Shown: one piece after another, positions 43,172 to 51,594 of the stretch
How positions within the stretch are numbered: position 1 is the stretch's first letter
Layout of the letters: each line of letters opens with the position of its first letter
From: Mycolicibacterium mengxianglii
GTDB lineage: Bacteria > Actinomycetota > Actinomycetes > Mycobacteriales > Mycobacteriaceae
Assembly: GCF_015710575.1 (NCBI RefSeq)
Contig: NZ_CP065373.1
Coordinates: 2,728,001-2,792,000, forward strand
Length of the DNA: 64,000 nucleotides
Reading direction: 5' to 3'
Program-made: the position numbers and the translations under genes
Notes under the pieces: model-generated
The model's database searches: none
Told to the model about the DNA's origin: nothing
The model's input: the letters and a program-made list of their open reading frames with translations, nothing else

Positions 43172-44284
43172 ATGAGCACCACGGGGATCGTGGGTAGGAA
43201 CAGCGGAACCCGCTCGCTCGGCATAGGCATTGTGGGCCTCAGCGCCGCGGGCGGCTGGGCGGCCGCCGGTCACGTGCCTGCGTTGCAGGCCGTCGATGGA
43301 GTAGAGCTGCGGGGGTTGGCAGCGAGTTCAGCTGCATCGGGTCACGCGGCGGGCATGGCCTACGGGGTGCCCGCTTACACATCAGTCGAGCAGCTGGCCG
43401 CGGCCGACGACATCGACATGGTCGTCATCGCCGTCAAAGTACCCGCGCATCGCGAACTGGTGCTGTCGGCACTGAACGCCGAGGTCCCGGTGCTGTGCGA
43501 ATGGCCATTCGCCAAGAATCTCCCCGAAGCCGAGGAGATGGCCGGCGCCGCTGTAGGCATTCGAACGTTCGTCGGCCTGCAAGGGCGCACCCTGCCTACC
43601 GTTCGGTGGGTCGCGGACCTGGTCGCAGGTGGATACGTCGGCGAGGTGCTGTCGACAACGATTGTGATGGCATCGGACGAGTGGGGCAATCCCATCTCGG
43701 AGCGTGAGCGGTACACGCTCGATCGAAAGCTCGGGGCGACGATGTTGGCTATTGCGTTTGGACACGCGATTGACCTGGTCTCGTCGGTCGTGGGGGAGCT
43801 TCGGGAAGTAGTCGCCACCACCGCGACCCGGCACCCCCGAGTTGCCCTCGGCCGCACCGGCCAGACCGTTTCAATGACCGCCTTCGACCAGATCGCGGTC
43901 TCCGGCACCCTGCCAGGAGGTGCGGTCCTGTCCGTCCACCACCGAGGGGGAGTGGCCTCCGGCGCCGCCTTCACCTGGGCGATCGACGGCACAGAAGGGA
44001 CCCTTGAGATTTCCGCTCCGGGCCACCCGCACCTGAGCCCACTAACGGTGCGCGGCGCAAAGAGGGGGGCTCGGCCAGCCGAGATGGCTCTACCTGACGG
44101 CTATGACGACTATGCAAGCCTGGGCGGGCCAATTCACAGCCTGGCTCATGCGTACGACGCGATTCGAGACGACCTGAGCCGCGGAGATGCCGTCGTTCCG
44201 GACTTCGACCATGCTGTGAGGCGTCACCGACTGCTGGACGCGATCGTCCGAGCGGCCACCACCGGTCGACGGGTTAGCCTCTGA
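43172..44284 (+). CDS. Gfo/Idh/MocA-family oxidoreductase
   Basis: 370 aa from ATG 43172, 14 bp after the SnoaL gene. Rossmann start LGIGIVGLSAAGGWAAAGHVPALQ, IDMVVIAVKVPAHRELVLSALNAEVPVLCEWPFAKNL (the EKP motif appears as CEWPFA), then IVMASDEWGNPISE and GGVASGAAFTWAIDGTEGTLEI. Family enzymes oxidise sugars or related polyols with NAD(P). The CEWP variant instead of CEKP loses the usual catalytic Lys, so a deviant reaction or a non-catalytic role is possible. Confidence 0.9.
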   Translation: MSTTGIVGRNSGTRSLGIGIVGLSAAGGWAAAGHVPALQAVDGVELRGLAASSAASGHAAGMAYGVPAYTSVEQLAAADDIDMVVIAVKVPAHRELVLSALNAEVPVLCEWPFAKNLPEAEEMAGAAVGIRTFVGLQGRTLPTVRWVADLVAGGYVGEVLSTTIVMASDEWGNPISERERYTLDRKLGATMLAIAFGHAIDLVSSVVGELREVVATTATRHPRVALGRTGQTVSMTAFDQIAVSGTLPGGAVLSVHHRGGVASGAAFTWAIDGTEGTLEISAPGHPHLSPLTVRGAKRGARPAEMALPDGYDDYASLGGPIHSLAHAYDAIRDDLSRGDAVVPDFDHAVRRHRLLDAIVRAATTGRRVSL

Positions 44285-44676
44285 TCGGGGGCGACGGCAT
44301 CAGGCAGAACGAGGGCCAGCTGGCGGAAAGAATTTGCCTTTGCGCTGGCGCATAACGCTCTTCATGTGCTGAAAGTCCAAGTGGTAAAGGGACTAGCACT
44401 GCAACGAGCTCTAAAGCCTCGATCCACTTATGAGTCGACGTAGTCGTCGCAGTGCTTATTGTTGGGTCGTGTCTGGCTGTGAGCAGTAGGTATCTGCTGG
44501 TCTGCCAGCTTTTCCTTTTGCTCCGGTTGGGCCCGTTGGGGCGAGAGGTCAGGGTGTCGTTGTCAGTGGTGCAACGGCGATGTGTTCGGCAAAGTGGTGA
44601 TCACTCCCTGAGTCGCCGATTGTCCCGAACTCGAGTCGCGCCGAGTCTGATCGGTCGATCTCTCCCCTGCGACAGG
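44285..44676. other. Intergenic region without recognisable gene
   Basis: 392 bp between the Gfo/Idh gene and the convergent MarR gene. It is less GC-rich than its surroundings (for example 44440-44530, with runs such as CTTTTCCTTTTG), and contains no frame with protein features. It could hold an old mobile element or a decayed gene; nothing is recognised. Confidence 0.4.
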
Positions 44677-45159
44677 TCAAAGTCCGTGGCGGCGGTCTTT
44701 TCCCGGCGCTTCCAAGAAACGTGTGTGACTGTGTTGTGCAAATTTCGTGAGCAGGCTCGCGAAGGTCTGACGTTCCTCACGTGTCCAGTCTGAGCACATC
44801 CGTTTGATGCGTTGCCGGTTCTTTGCTCGCATGGAGTCGAGGTGGGTGGCAGCCTCTTCGGTGAGGCTTATGCGCATGGCTCGCCGATCGAGTTCGTCTG
44901 GCCGGCGGTCTATGAGCCCTCGACGCTGTAACTCATCGAGGTGTCGCGTAACGGTCGTGCGGTCCAGGCCGAGAGCGTCAGCGAGTTCGGACACGCGGAC
45001 GGGACCGATGCGGTGCAAAACCGTGAGGGGGATCACGGTTCCGCGGTGTAAGCCAACGGCAAAGGAGGCGGCGAGGTCGTCGAGATAGCTTTCGGACGTG
45101 CGCATCAGCGTCCCCATTGCCTCGATGATGCGGTCTTCGAGCTGCACGCCTCGCGCCAT
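44677..45159 (-). CDS. MarR-family regulator
   Basis: 160 aa. VIPLTVLHRIGPVRVSELADALGLDRTTVTRHLDELQRRGLIDRRPDELDRRAMRISLTEEA is the winged-helix core, followed by a dimerisation helix SDWTREERQTFASLLTKFAQH. No enzyme gene is immediately coupled; DUF3159 gene lies 146 bp away on the same strand. Regulated target unclear. Confidence 0.92.
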   Translation of the reverse strand: MARGVQLEDRIIEAMGTLMRTSESYLDDLAASFAVGLHRGTVIPLTVLHRIGPVRVSELADALGLDRTTVTRHLDELQRRGLIDRRPDELDRRAMRISLTEEAATHLDSMRAKNRQRIKRMCSDWTREERQTFASLLTKFAQHSHTRFLEAPGKDRRHGL

Positions 45160-45305
45160 TGCTTCTCGACTTTCTCCGTCTCAACTGCAAACCAGATTGT
45201 AGTCGCGTCCAACACGATAGGTGTATCAGACCGCGCATTACCTGGTTAAACGGGGTTTGCGACGACGCGTAATCTCAGCGCCGCCGTGGTAACAGCGCTG
45301 GGCGG

Positions 45306-45938
45306 TCAGTGTTCGATGACGAGGTGATGGCGGCTACGGCGGAAGGCCCAGACAACGATAACGATGACGAGGACCGAGAGCGGCATCCCCATCGCGACCC
45401 GGGCCATTCCCAGTGCGCTGGTGTGGTCAGCAAGGTAGAGCCATTGCTGGACGACGAAGCGGGAGCCGAGCACCGTGGCTGCGGCCAGTGTCGCGAGGGT
45501 GTGGGCCCGCAGGACGGCGCGGTTGGTGCGCCAGCGATATTTGCCGCCGTGCAGGAAACTCCAGATGATGCCGGTGACCGGCCAGCGGGCCAGCACAGAG
45601 GCGAGGGTGAGGATGAAACCGGCGAAGGACGCCCAGATACCGACGAGGAAGTAGTTTTTCGCCGAACCGGTGAGCATAACGACGGCCGCGGCCACGGCAA
45701 CGCCGATCAAACCTCCGGCCGCAGAAGTGTAGCGTTCGCCGGCTAGCAGCCGGAGCACGGTCAGTGCGACGGCGACGGTGACAGCAGCGGCTATGGTCGC
45801 GGTGAGTGGGAGAAAGAGGTTGGCGGTGACGAAAACGACGATCGGAATCGTGGAGTACACAAAGCCTTTCGGCCCACCTATGCGGTCAAGAATCAGCTGT
45901 TCGCTGGTGGCTGGATCGCCGGCGGCGGTGGGTCTCAT
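45306..45938 (-). CDS. DUF3159 membrane protein
   Basis: 210 aa from ATG 45938 (MRPTAAGDPATSEQLILDRIGG). The GGPKGFVYSTIPIVVFVTANLF start, the SAAGGLIGVAVAAAVVMLTGSAKNYFLVGIW segment and the WSFLHGGKYRWRTN loop identify the DUF3159 family; six hydrophobic helices. Actinobacterium-specific; often near tRNA-modification or phytoene genes elsewhere, function unknown. Confidence 0.88.
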   Translation of the reverse strand: MRPTAAGDPATSEQLILDRIGGPKGFVYSTIPIVVFVTANLFLPLTATIAAAVTVAVALTVLRLLAGERYTSAAGGLIGVAVAAAVVMLTGSAKNYFLVGIWASFAGFILTLASVLARWPVTGIIWSFLHGGKYRWRTNRAVLRAHTLATLAAATVLGSRFVVQQWLYLADHTSALGMARVAMGMPLSVLVIVIVVWAFRRSRHHLVIEH

Positions 45939-46427
45939 ACGCGAATCCCTCTCATCGCCGAAGTCTGGACGATTGCCCCGGGGGCCTCGAAGCGGACCCC
46001 TTTGCATTACGTTGCATGTTACACCTAAGTGTGCTCTGGAGCGGCTGGCTCAGCGACCTGGCCTGTCGAACTCCGAGCTGGCACGGGGGGCCTCATCGTT
46101 GCGCTGTGCAGGCAACGACGGCGAATAGCTCGCGACGCGCGGCAGGCCAATCCCCGTTGCTCTACCCAGAAGTACTCGGATGGTGGTCAGTGCCAGCTGG
46201 TTTTTCGGCCGGGGCCGCGTCGACATCGAGGCGGCCATGCCGGCGCAGGGCAACGTCGCGGCGATGCCGGGAGCACGAGTGGCGGACGGTTCTTACGAAA
46301 TTGCCTGCTCTTGCACATCACGAGTGTCGTGGCCGCAGCAGTAGTACGGGTCCGCAGCGGTGACTGCCTCCCACTGGTCACTGGTCTAGGCGGAATAAAG
46401 CAGGCGCGCAATGTGCTTCGATCTTCG
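45939..46427. other. Intergenic region with a possible MarR trace
   Basis: 489 bp between the DUF3159 gene and the OYE gene. On the plus strand, 46024-46098 encodes PKCALERLAQRPGLSNSELA, which resembles the start of a MarR wing (LAxRPGLSNAELARRA) but is cut off after about 25 residues. No complete gene is seen in the rest. Confidence 0.35.
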
Positions 46428-47522
46428 ATGGCAATCGATGACTTCTTCACCCCGTTCTCCGTTGGTTCACTGACCATGCCGAACCGGTTCGCCATGGCGC
46501 CGATGACTCGCGAAGCGTCACCTGGTGGCATCCCCGGCGCCGACGTCGCTGAGTACTATCGGCGCCGCGCAGCAGGTGGGGTGGGGCTGATCATCACCGA
46601 AGGCGTTCGGTTGCCCGACCCGGCCGCAGGTTACCCAACCACTATCCCGACGCTGGCGGGCGACGACGTGCTCGCCGGCTGGGGCCGTGTCATCGACGCC
46701 GTTCACACAGAGGGTGGCACCGTCGCCGTGCAACTGTGGCATCAGGGCGTGCAACGCGATGAAGCCGACGGGGTGGTGCCGGTCGGCCCGTCCGGAGTCG
46801 ACGCGTTTGGCGCACCCAAGGGCCGGGCGCTGGCGACCGACGAGCTTCCGCAGCTGGCCCAGCTCTACGCCGATAGCGCTGCCACAGCACGCGAGATCGG
46901 TTTCGACGCTGTGGAATTGAACAGTTGCCATGGGTACCTGTTGGATCAGTTCCTTTGGGAGAGAACCAACCTGCGCAGCGATGGGTATGGGGGATCACTG
47001 GCCGCCCGGACGCGTTTCCCGGCCGAGGTGGTGGCGGCGGTGCGCGGCGCAGTCGGCCCGGACTATCCGATCATCTTCCGATTCTCACAGTGGAAGATCA
47101 CCGATTACACGGGGTCGATCGCCGACGACCCGACACAACTGCAGGAGCTTCTGGCTCCGTTCGTCGAGGCAGGCGTCGATGTCCTACACCCCTCGATGCG
47201 CCGGCACTACACGCCCGCGTTCCCTGACGCGGACCCCGAGCGCAGCCTCGCGGGATGGACGAAGAAAGTCACCGGTCTACCGGTCATCGCGGTGGGCTCC
47301 GTCGGGCTGGAGACGAGTTTTCGCAGTGAGGAGCACGGTCAGGTGATCCAGCCCGCCCCGCTCGACCGCTTGGTGAAGCAGTTCGAGGCGGGAGAGTTCG
47401 ACGTCGTAGCAGTCGGGCGGGCACTGCTCGCCGACCCAGGTTGGGTGCACCGGCTTCGTAATGGCGAGTTGGACGCCTTCACCGGCTACGACCCGGAAGT
47501 GGCGTTGTCGGCCCTGCGCTAA
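46428..47522 (+). CDS. Old-yellow-enzyme family NADH:flavin oxidoreductase
   Basis: 364 aa from ATG 46428 (MAIDDFFTPFSVGSLTMPNRF). FMN barrel features: NRFAMAPMTREAS, GGVGLIITEGVRL, VQLWHQGVQR, then FDAVELNSCHGYLLDQFLWERTNLRSD, which contains the HGYLLDQF motif, and the phosphate-binding PVIAVGSVGLE with VAVGRALLADPGW. The frame runs further upstream, but that part has no family similarity. Enone/nitro-olefin reductases of this type are common in xenobiotic metabolism. Confidence 0.92.
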   Translation: MAIDDFFTPFSVGSLTMPNRFAMAPMTREASPGGIPGADVAEYYRRRAAGGVGLIITEGVRLPDPAAGYPTTIPTLAGDDVLAGWGRVIDAVHTEGGTVAVQLWHQGVQRDEADGVVPVGPSGVDAFGAPKGRALATDELPQLAQLYADSAATAREIGFDAVELNSCHGYLLDQFLWERTNLRSDGYGGSLAARTRFPAEVVAAVRGAVGPDYPIIFRFSQWKITDYTGSIADDPTQLQELLAPFVEAGVDVLHPSMRRHYTPAFPDADPERSLAGWTKKVTGLPVIAVGSVGLETSFRSEEHGQVIQPAPLDRLVKQFEAGEFDVVAVGRALLADPGWVHRLRNGELDAFTGYDPEVALSALR

Positions 47523-47620
47523 CGGAACCGAACCCTTCGGCCGCTGGGGCGAAGTGTTCGGTGACGACGAGCAGGTAAAAAGTGTTCGATCACCCGCCGA
47601 GAACAGGAGATCCGACTGCT

Positions 47621-48430
47621 ATGTCCACTGAATCCAACCCCGCTGTCGCACAAGAAAACCCATGGGCTGACCCGGCCTTTGTGGCGACCTACGAACGCTG
47701 GGCAGACCCCACTACCGCAAAGCTGGCGCGCATCGCCCTCGACCGCACAGGCATCGGAACCGGATCAACGATTTTGGATGTCGGAACTGGAGTGGGCGCC
47801 CTCGCCGTGCCGGCGGCCAAGCGCGGGTGCTCGGTGCTGGCCTTCGACAGCTCGGCTCTCATGGTGGAACGTGCCAACCGCCGCCTGGTCGGCTTCTCCG
47901 ATGCTCGCGCGGTGCGGATGGACGCACGCGCCTTCGACCTTGACGACGACAGCTTCGACGCTGCCTTTGCCATCTTCAGTGTCACCCTCACGCCGCACCG
48001 GGACGCATCGCTACGGGAGATGGTGCGCGTCGTCCGTCCCGGTGGGATCGTCTGCGTGGTGAATTGGGCGACGCGGTACGGCAGTCCGGTTTTCGAGATC
48101 GTGGCCCAGGCTATGGAGCAGCTCGACCTGCTTCCCGCCGGTGGGATGGGTCATCAGATTGCCCGGCTTGACGAAGGCCAGCTGTCACGAGCGGGGTGCG
48201 TCGATGTGTCCGTCGAGCCGATCGGGTCTCCTGGAGAGCCTGGAGATATGCCCGCTCCGACCGAGTTTCTCAAGGAGTTGAGTCCACTCTTCCGGGTGGT
48301 ACCAGGCTTCTCGAATCTCCAGCCGGCTCAGCTTGGTGAGCTACGGTCGCTCATCGCCGACAAGGTGACCCACGGCGGACCTTGGAATCTCGAAGCCACC
48401 CTCGGAATTGGCCACGTTCCAGGAAACTAA
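47621..48430 (+). CDS. Class I SAM-dependent methyltransferase
   Basis: 269 aa from ATG 47621. Motif I ILDVGTGVGALAVPAAKRG, motif II VLAFDSSALMVERANRRL, motif III DDDSFDAAFAIFSVTLTPHRDA and motif IV VRVVRPGGIVCVVNWA define the UbiE-like fold. No substrate-specific domain. The gene follows the OYE by 98 bp and may share a promoter; product unknown. Confidence 0.9.
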   Translation: MSTESNPAVAQENPWADPAFVATYERWADPTTAKLARIALDRTGIGTGSTILDVGTGVGALAVPAAKRGCSVLAFDSSALMVERANRRLVGFSDARAVRMDARAFDLDDDSFDAAFAIFSVTLTPHRDASLREMVRVVRPGGIVCVVNWATRYGSPVFEIVAQAMEQLDLLPAGGMGHQIARLDEGQLSRAGCVDVSVEPIGSPGEPGDMPAPTEFLKELSPLFRVVPGFSNLQPAQLGELRSLIADKVTHGGPWNLEATLGIGHVPGN

Positions 48431-48514
48431 GGTTCACAGTTCAACGGACGATCCCTTGGCGGCATCCAGCAAGCGAAGACGTACGGGCGTTCTTCGCATC
48501 CGTGCGCTAGACAT

Positions 48515-48740
48515 GGCGTGGTGAGCTGCGCAACCCACTGCGCGACAAAGTGGGGGGTTATCCCCCACCAAAATGGGGGGGTTACTCCCGGCGACACTGG
48601 CACTTTTGAGCGGCATGCTGGTGGACATGACACTGGTTGGCGTGGTGAGCCGCGCAACCACTGCGCGACAAAACTGGGGGTTATCCCCTGTGACACTAAC
48701 GCTTTTGAGCAGCATGCTGGTGGTCATGACACTGGTTGGT
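48515..48740 (+). repeat. Tandemly duplicated leader with G-tract/C-tract hairpins
   Basis: Two imperfect copies, about 48515-48640 and 48639-48740, each start GGCGTGGTGAGC, run through ACTGCGCGACAAA, a G-tract/C-tract hairpin and a leader-peptide-like stretch ending ATGACACTGGTTGG. The first copy contains an extra ~25 bp with a second G-tract/C-tract. Hairpins are TGGGGG-gttat-CCCCCA (48552-48567 region), TGGGGGGG-TTAC-TCCC (48574-48589) and GGGGG-TTAT-CCCC (48676-48688). The second copy runs into the secretion signal of the next gene. Confidence 0.75.
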
Positions 48741-50063
48741 GCGCCTGCGGCGCGGGCCGACGGCATCGGATCGGACGCAGACGTGCACGTCGCCCAGTCG
48801 CTCGGCGGTCGCGAGTTGACGGTCACGATCCGGCGAGTCGGCCCGGTCCTCGGGCCTCTGCACGTCGACGTCGTCACACATCGCGGCGACGCTCCAGGCG
48901 CACTGCAACTCACTGCGTCGGCACCGGGAGCCACTACCAGCAGCGGTCAGGTGAAGCTCGGCGCGCCCGGCATGTATTCGGCGACACTGAACGTCGACAG
49001 GGCCGGGCCGTGGGAACTGGTTGTCGACGACGGCCACACCGCGGCGCGGATCCCCTTTCTGGTTCCCGCGCAGGTGATTCCGCCGTGGAAGAAAGCCAGT
49101 GACTACGGCTTCTTCACGGCGGGCGCGCTGCTGATCGTCTCGCTGGCAGCGACGTTGCGCGCGCGCCGCAACTGGATGGCGCTAGTCCCGGCGACCGGCA
49201 TGATCGTCGCGCTGACGGTGGCCGTCACCGGCGCGACGCTGTCGGCGCACTCCCCGCCGCCCCCGCAGCCCGGCCAGGACCTTGACCCCACCCTCGAGAA
49301 CATCCGTGATCCCTACGCGCGCGTTGCGGCCAATTCGCTCAATCCGGTGGACTATTCGCGGCCGCCGGTGAACATGGCGGTGTCCGCTGGCCAGTCCACG
49401 CTGCGTTTGAACCTCACCGACTCCTCCACCGGGCGACCCGCCGACGACCTGCTGATCCACCACGGCGCGCTGATCCATCTCATCGTCGTCTCACCTGCGG
49501 GCACCATGTCACACGTGCATCCTGTCCGTGTCGCGCCGGGACGGTACGAGGCGAAGTTCGACACCACCGAACGCGGGACTTACGCGATGACCGCCGAAAT
49601 CGCCAGGCGCGGAGGCGGATTACAACTGCTACGTGGCTCGGTCGACGGGCAATCCTTCGCCGTACCGCCGACCGCGGCGCCACCCTCGCAGGGCGAAATC
49701 ACCGCGACAGTCGCGCCGGCGGGCAGCCCGAGCACCATCCGGGCCAGGTTCGGCGACACCCCCGACCTGCAGCCGTGGCTCGGGATGGTCGGACACATGA
49801 TGGTCGTCGGACCACTACCCGACGGCCCCGACGTCGGCAAACACGCACTGACAGCACCGGTGTGGTCGCATGCGCATGCCATGGTGCCGCCCACAGTTGG
49901 CGCCGCAGGCGGGCAACCCGACGAATCGGTTGCCCGGTACGGCCCCGAGATCGATTTCACCTACTCGTTCGCACTGCCGGGCCGCTACAAGGTATGGGTG
50001 CAGACCGAACGCGACTACGCCATCCTCACCGCACCAACCGAAGTCGAGGTCCGCCAACCATGA
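48690..50063 (+). CDS. Secreted/anchored His-rich two-beta-domain protein, possibly copper-related
   Basis: 457 aa from GTG 48690, whose signal sequence LTLLSSMLVVMTLVGAPAARA fits; the frame stays open through the first leader copy to ATG 48573. After the signal come a CopC-like beta domain (residues about 25-130), two membrane segments (about 137-185, TAGALLIVSLAATLRARRN and ALVPATGMIVALTVAVTGA), and a C-terminal periplasmic domain with two His-rich motifs, IHHGALIHLIVVSP with MSHVHPVRV, and LGMVGHMMVVGP with WSHAHAMVP. Such H..H/HxHP repeats occur in YtkA-like and copper-linked periplasmic proteins. First gene of a four-gene overlapping unit. Confidence 0.72.
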   Translation: MTLTLLSSMLVVMTLVGAPAARADGIGSDADVHVAQSLGGRELTVTIRRVGPVLGPLHVDVVTHRGDAPGALQLTASAPGATTSSGQVKLGAPGMYSATLNVDRAGPWELVVDDGHTAARIPFLVPAQVIPPWKKASDYGFFTAGALLIVSLAATLRARRNWMALVPATGMIVALTVAVTGATLSAHSPPPPQPGQDLDPTLENIRDPYARVAANSLNPVDYSRPPVNMAVSAGQSTLRLNLTDSSTGRPADDLLIHHGALIHLIVVSPAGTMSHVHPVRVAPGRYEAKFDTTERGTYAMTAEIARRGGGLQLLRGSVDGQSFAVPPTAAPPSQGEITATVAPAGSPSTIRARFGDTPDLQPWLGMVGHMMVVGPLPDGPDVGKHALTAPVWSHAHAMVPPTVGAAGGQPDESVARYGPEIDFTYSFALPGRYKVWVQTERDYAILTAPTEVEVRQP

Positions 50064-50467
50064 GTCGCCAGCGCCTCGTCGTCATCGCCTCGATCGCCGC
50101 CGCCGTCGTCGGCGCCGGAATCTGGTTGCTGTGGCCGAAATCGATAGACGATAGCGCGGCCGCCGCGACGGCAGGACCGTACCGTGTGCAGCTGATCGGC
50201 GAGTCGCCGAAGGTCGGAATCAGCCCTGTCACCGTCGAGATAACCGGCAACGGGGGCCAGCCACCCACACCGGACTCGGTCACCTTCGAACCCGCGATGA
50301 CCCAAATGGGCCATGCCACAACACCTGCGGCCGCCGTGGCCCAAGGCGGCGGTCGGTACCGCGCCGACGTCGATCTGTCCATGGCCGGGCAATGGGACAT
50401 CACGGTCCGCATCGCCGCGAGCGGCCAAGTACAAGAAGCAGTTCTGAGCGTCACCACCAACGGCTAG
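50060..50467 (+). CDS. Small anchored FixH/YtkA-like domain protein
   Basis: 135 aa; start overlaps the preceding stop (ATGA). N-terminal anchor LVVIASIAAAVVGAGIWLLW, then one beta-sandwich domain: YRVQLIGESPKVGISPVTVEIT, TFEPAMTQMGHATTPAAAVA and YRADVDLSMAGQWDITVRIA. The Met/His pattern (MTQMGH) is that of FixH/YtkA-like and some copper-binding domains, where Met and His supply the metal site. Likely a periplasmic partner of the neighbouring membrane protein. Confidence 0.75.
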   Translation: MSRQRLVVIASIAAAVVGAGIWLLWPKSIDDSAAAATAGPYRVQLIGESPKVGISPVTVEITGNGGQPPTPDSVTFEPAMTQMGHATTPAAAVAQGGGRYRADVDLSMAGQWDITVRIAASGQVQEAVLSVTTNG

Positions 50468-50481
50468 AAAGGCACACCGAC

Positions 50482-51594
50482 ATGACGAGTGCGGATTCGC
50501 GCGGCAAGTTACCGGCGTTTGTCATGCTCGCAGGCACCCTGATCTCGCTGTCGGGGTTGACCTGGGACATCGACTGGCACCTTGACGTCGGGCCGGACAG
50601 CTTCTTCACGCTGCCGCACCTGTTCATCTACGCCGGCGGCGCGATCGCCGGGTTGACCAGCTTGGTGATGGTGGTGCGGGCCACCGCCGCACAGCGCAAT
50701 GGCCACGATCCCGATCCGACCATCGGCGGTCGCGCGTTCAAGGTGCTCGGCGTATTCGCGGCGCCGATCGGCTATCTGGCCAGCGGCATCGGCGCGGCCA
50801 CGTTCCTGCTGTATGGGCTATGGGACGAATGGTGGCACGGCCTGTACGGATTCGACGTGACCGTCGCGTCGCCGCCACACCAAGGTTGGCTGACGTCGAT
50901 CTGCGTCACCATGATCGGCACCGCGATCGTCTTCGCCGCGGCCCGCGAACACCGTTGGGGCCGTTGGGGATTCATGGGCGCGATCGCGGCTTTCGGGCAA
51001 TACGCCTCGATCCAGAGCGGCGCGCTGGCAGACCTCAACCTGAGCGCGACCATCGATTGGCCCACCCTGACCTGGCTGGCCATTCCGCTCGTCTGCGTGC
51101 TGCTCGGATCTCAAGTCGTGCCGCGCGGCGGAGCCATCGGCACCGGCCTTCTCACACTGGTGCTGAGCCTGGCGACCTGGTCGTTCGCCAGCTGGGCGGT
51201 CGGCTGGTATGCCGACCTGCAGCACTTGGCGCTCCGCGACTTCGTCGAGTTGGGCTTCCCCATCGACATGGTGCTGATCCCAGCAATCGTTTTCGTGTTC
51301 GGCGTCGTCGTCGAGCTCCTGCTGCGATGGAGAGGCGCGAGCGCCTGGCTGCTGGCCGGTTCCGGCGCGGCAGGTGTGATCGCGATCACCTGGCTGCTCA
51401 GCTCAATGGGATCCGAGGGCGTCGACCTGGGTGATGAGGCCGGCGGCGGACACGTGGGCAGCATCCTGCTGACGTGCGTCGTCGGGGGGCTGCTCGCGGG
51501 GGTGCTCGGCGGCGCGACGTGGCGACTCGGCCAGGCACTGCGTGCATCGAACGTAACACCTGCCGTCAGTGTGACCGTCGGTGGCACGGCATGA
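50482..51594 (+). CDS. Polytopic membrane protein with paired conserved-looking histidines
   Basis: 370 aa from ATG 50482 with GAAAGG upstream; about nine hydrophobic segments. Near the N-terminus there is W32-H33-x-D-x-G-x-D-S-F-F-x-x-P-H46-x-x-I-Y, later W117-W118-H119-G-L-Y-G and P-P-H133-Q-G, plus DLQHLALRDF. Histidines at membrane edges spaced like metal or heme ligands suggest a membrane-bound redox or metal protein rather than a simple transporter. I recognise no named family. The gene follows the FixH/YtkA-like gene by 14 bp and overlaps the next gene by ATGA. Confidence 0.72.
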   Translation: MTSADSRGKLPAFVMLAGTLISLSGLTWDIDWHLDVGPDSFFTLPHLFIYAGGAIAGLTSLVMVVRATAAQRNGHDPDPTIGGRAFKVLGVFAAPIGYLASGIGAATFLLYGLWDEWWHGLYGFDVTVASPPHQGWLTSICVTMIGTAIVFAAAREHRWGRWGFMGAIAAFGQYASIQSGALADLNLSATIDWPTLTWLAIPLVCVLLGSQVVPRGGAIGTGLLTLVLSLATWSFASWAVGWYADLQHLALRDFVELGFPIDMVLIPAIVFVFGVVVELLLRWRGASAWLLAGSGAAGVIAITWLLSSMGSEGVDLGDEAGGGHVGSILLTCVVGGLLAGVLGGATWRLGQALRASNVTPAVSVTVGGTA

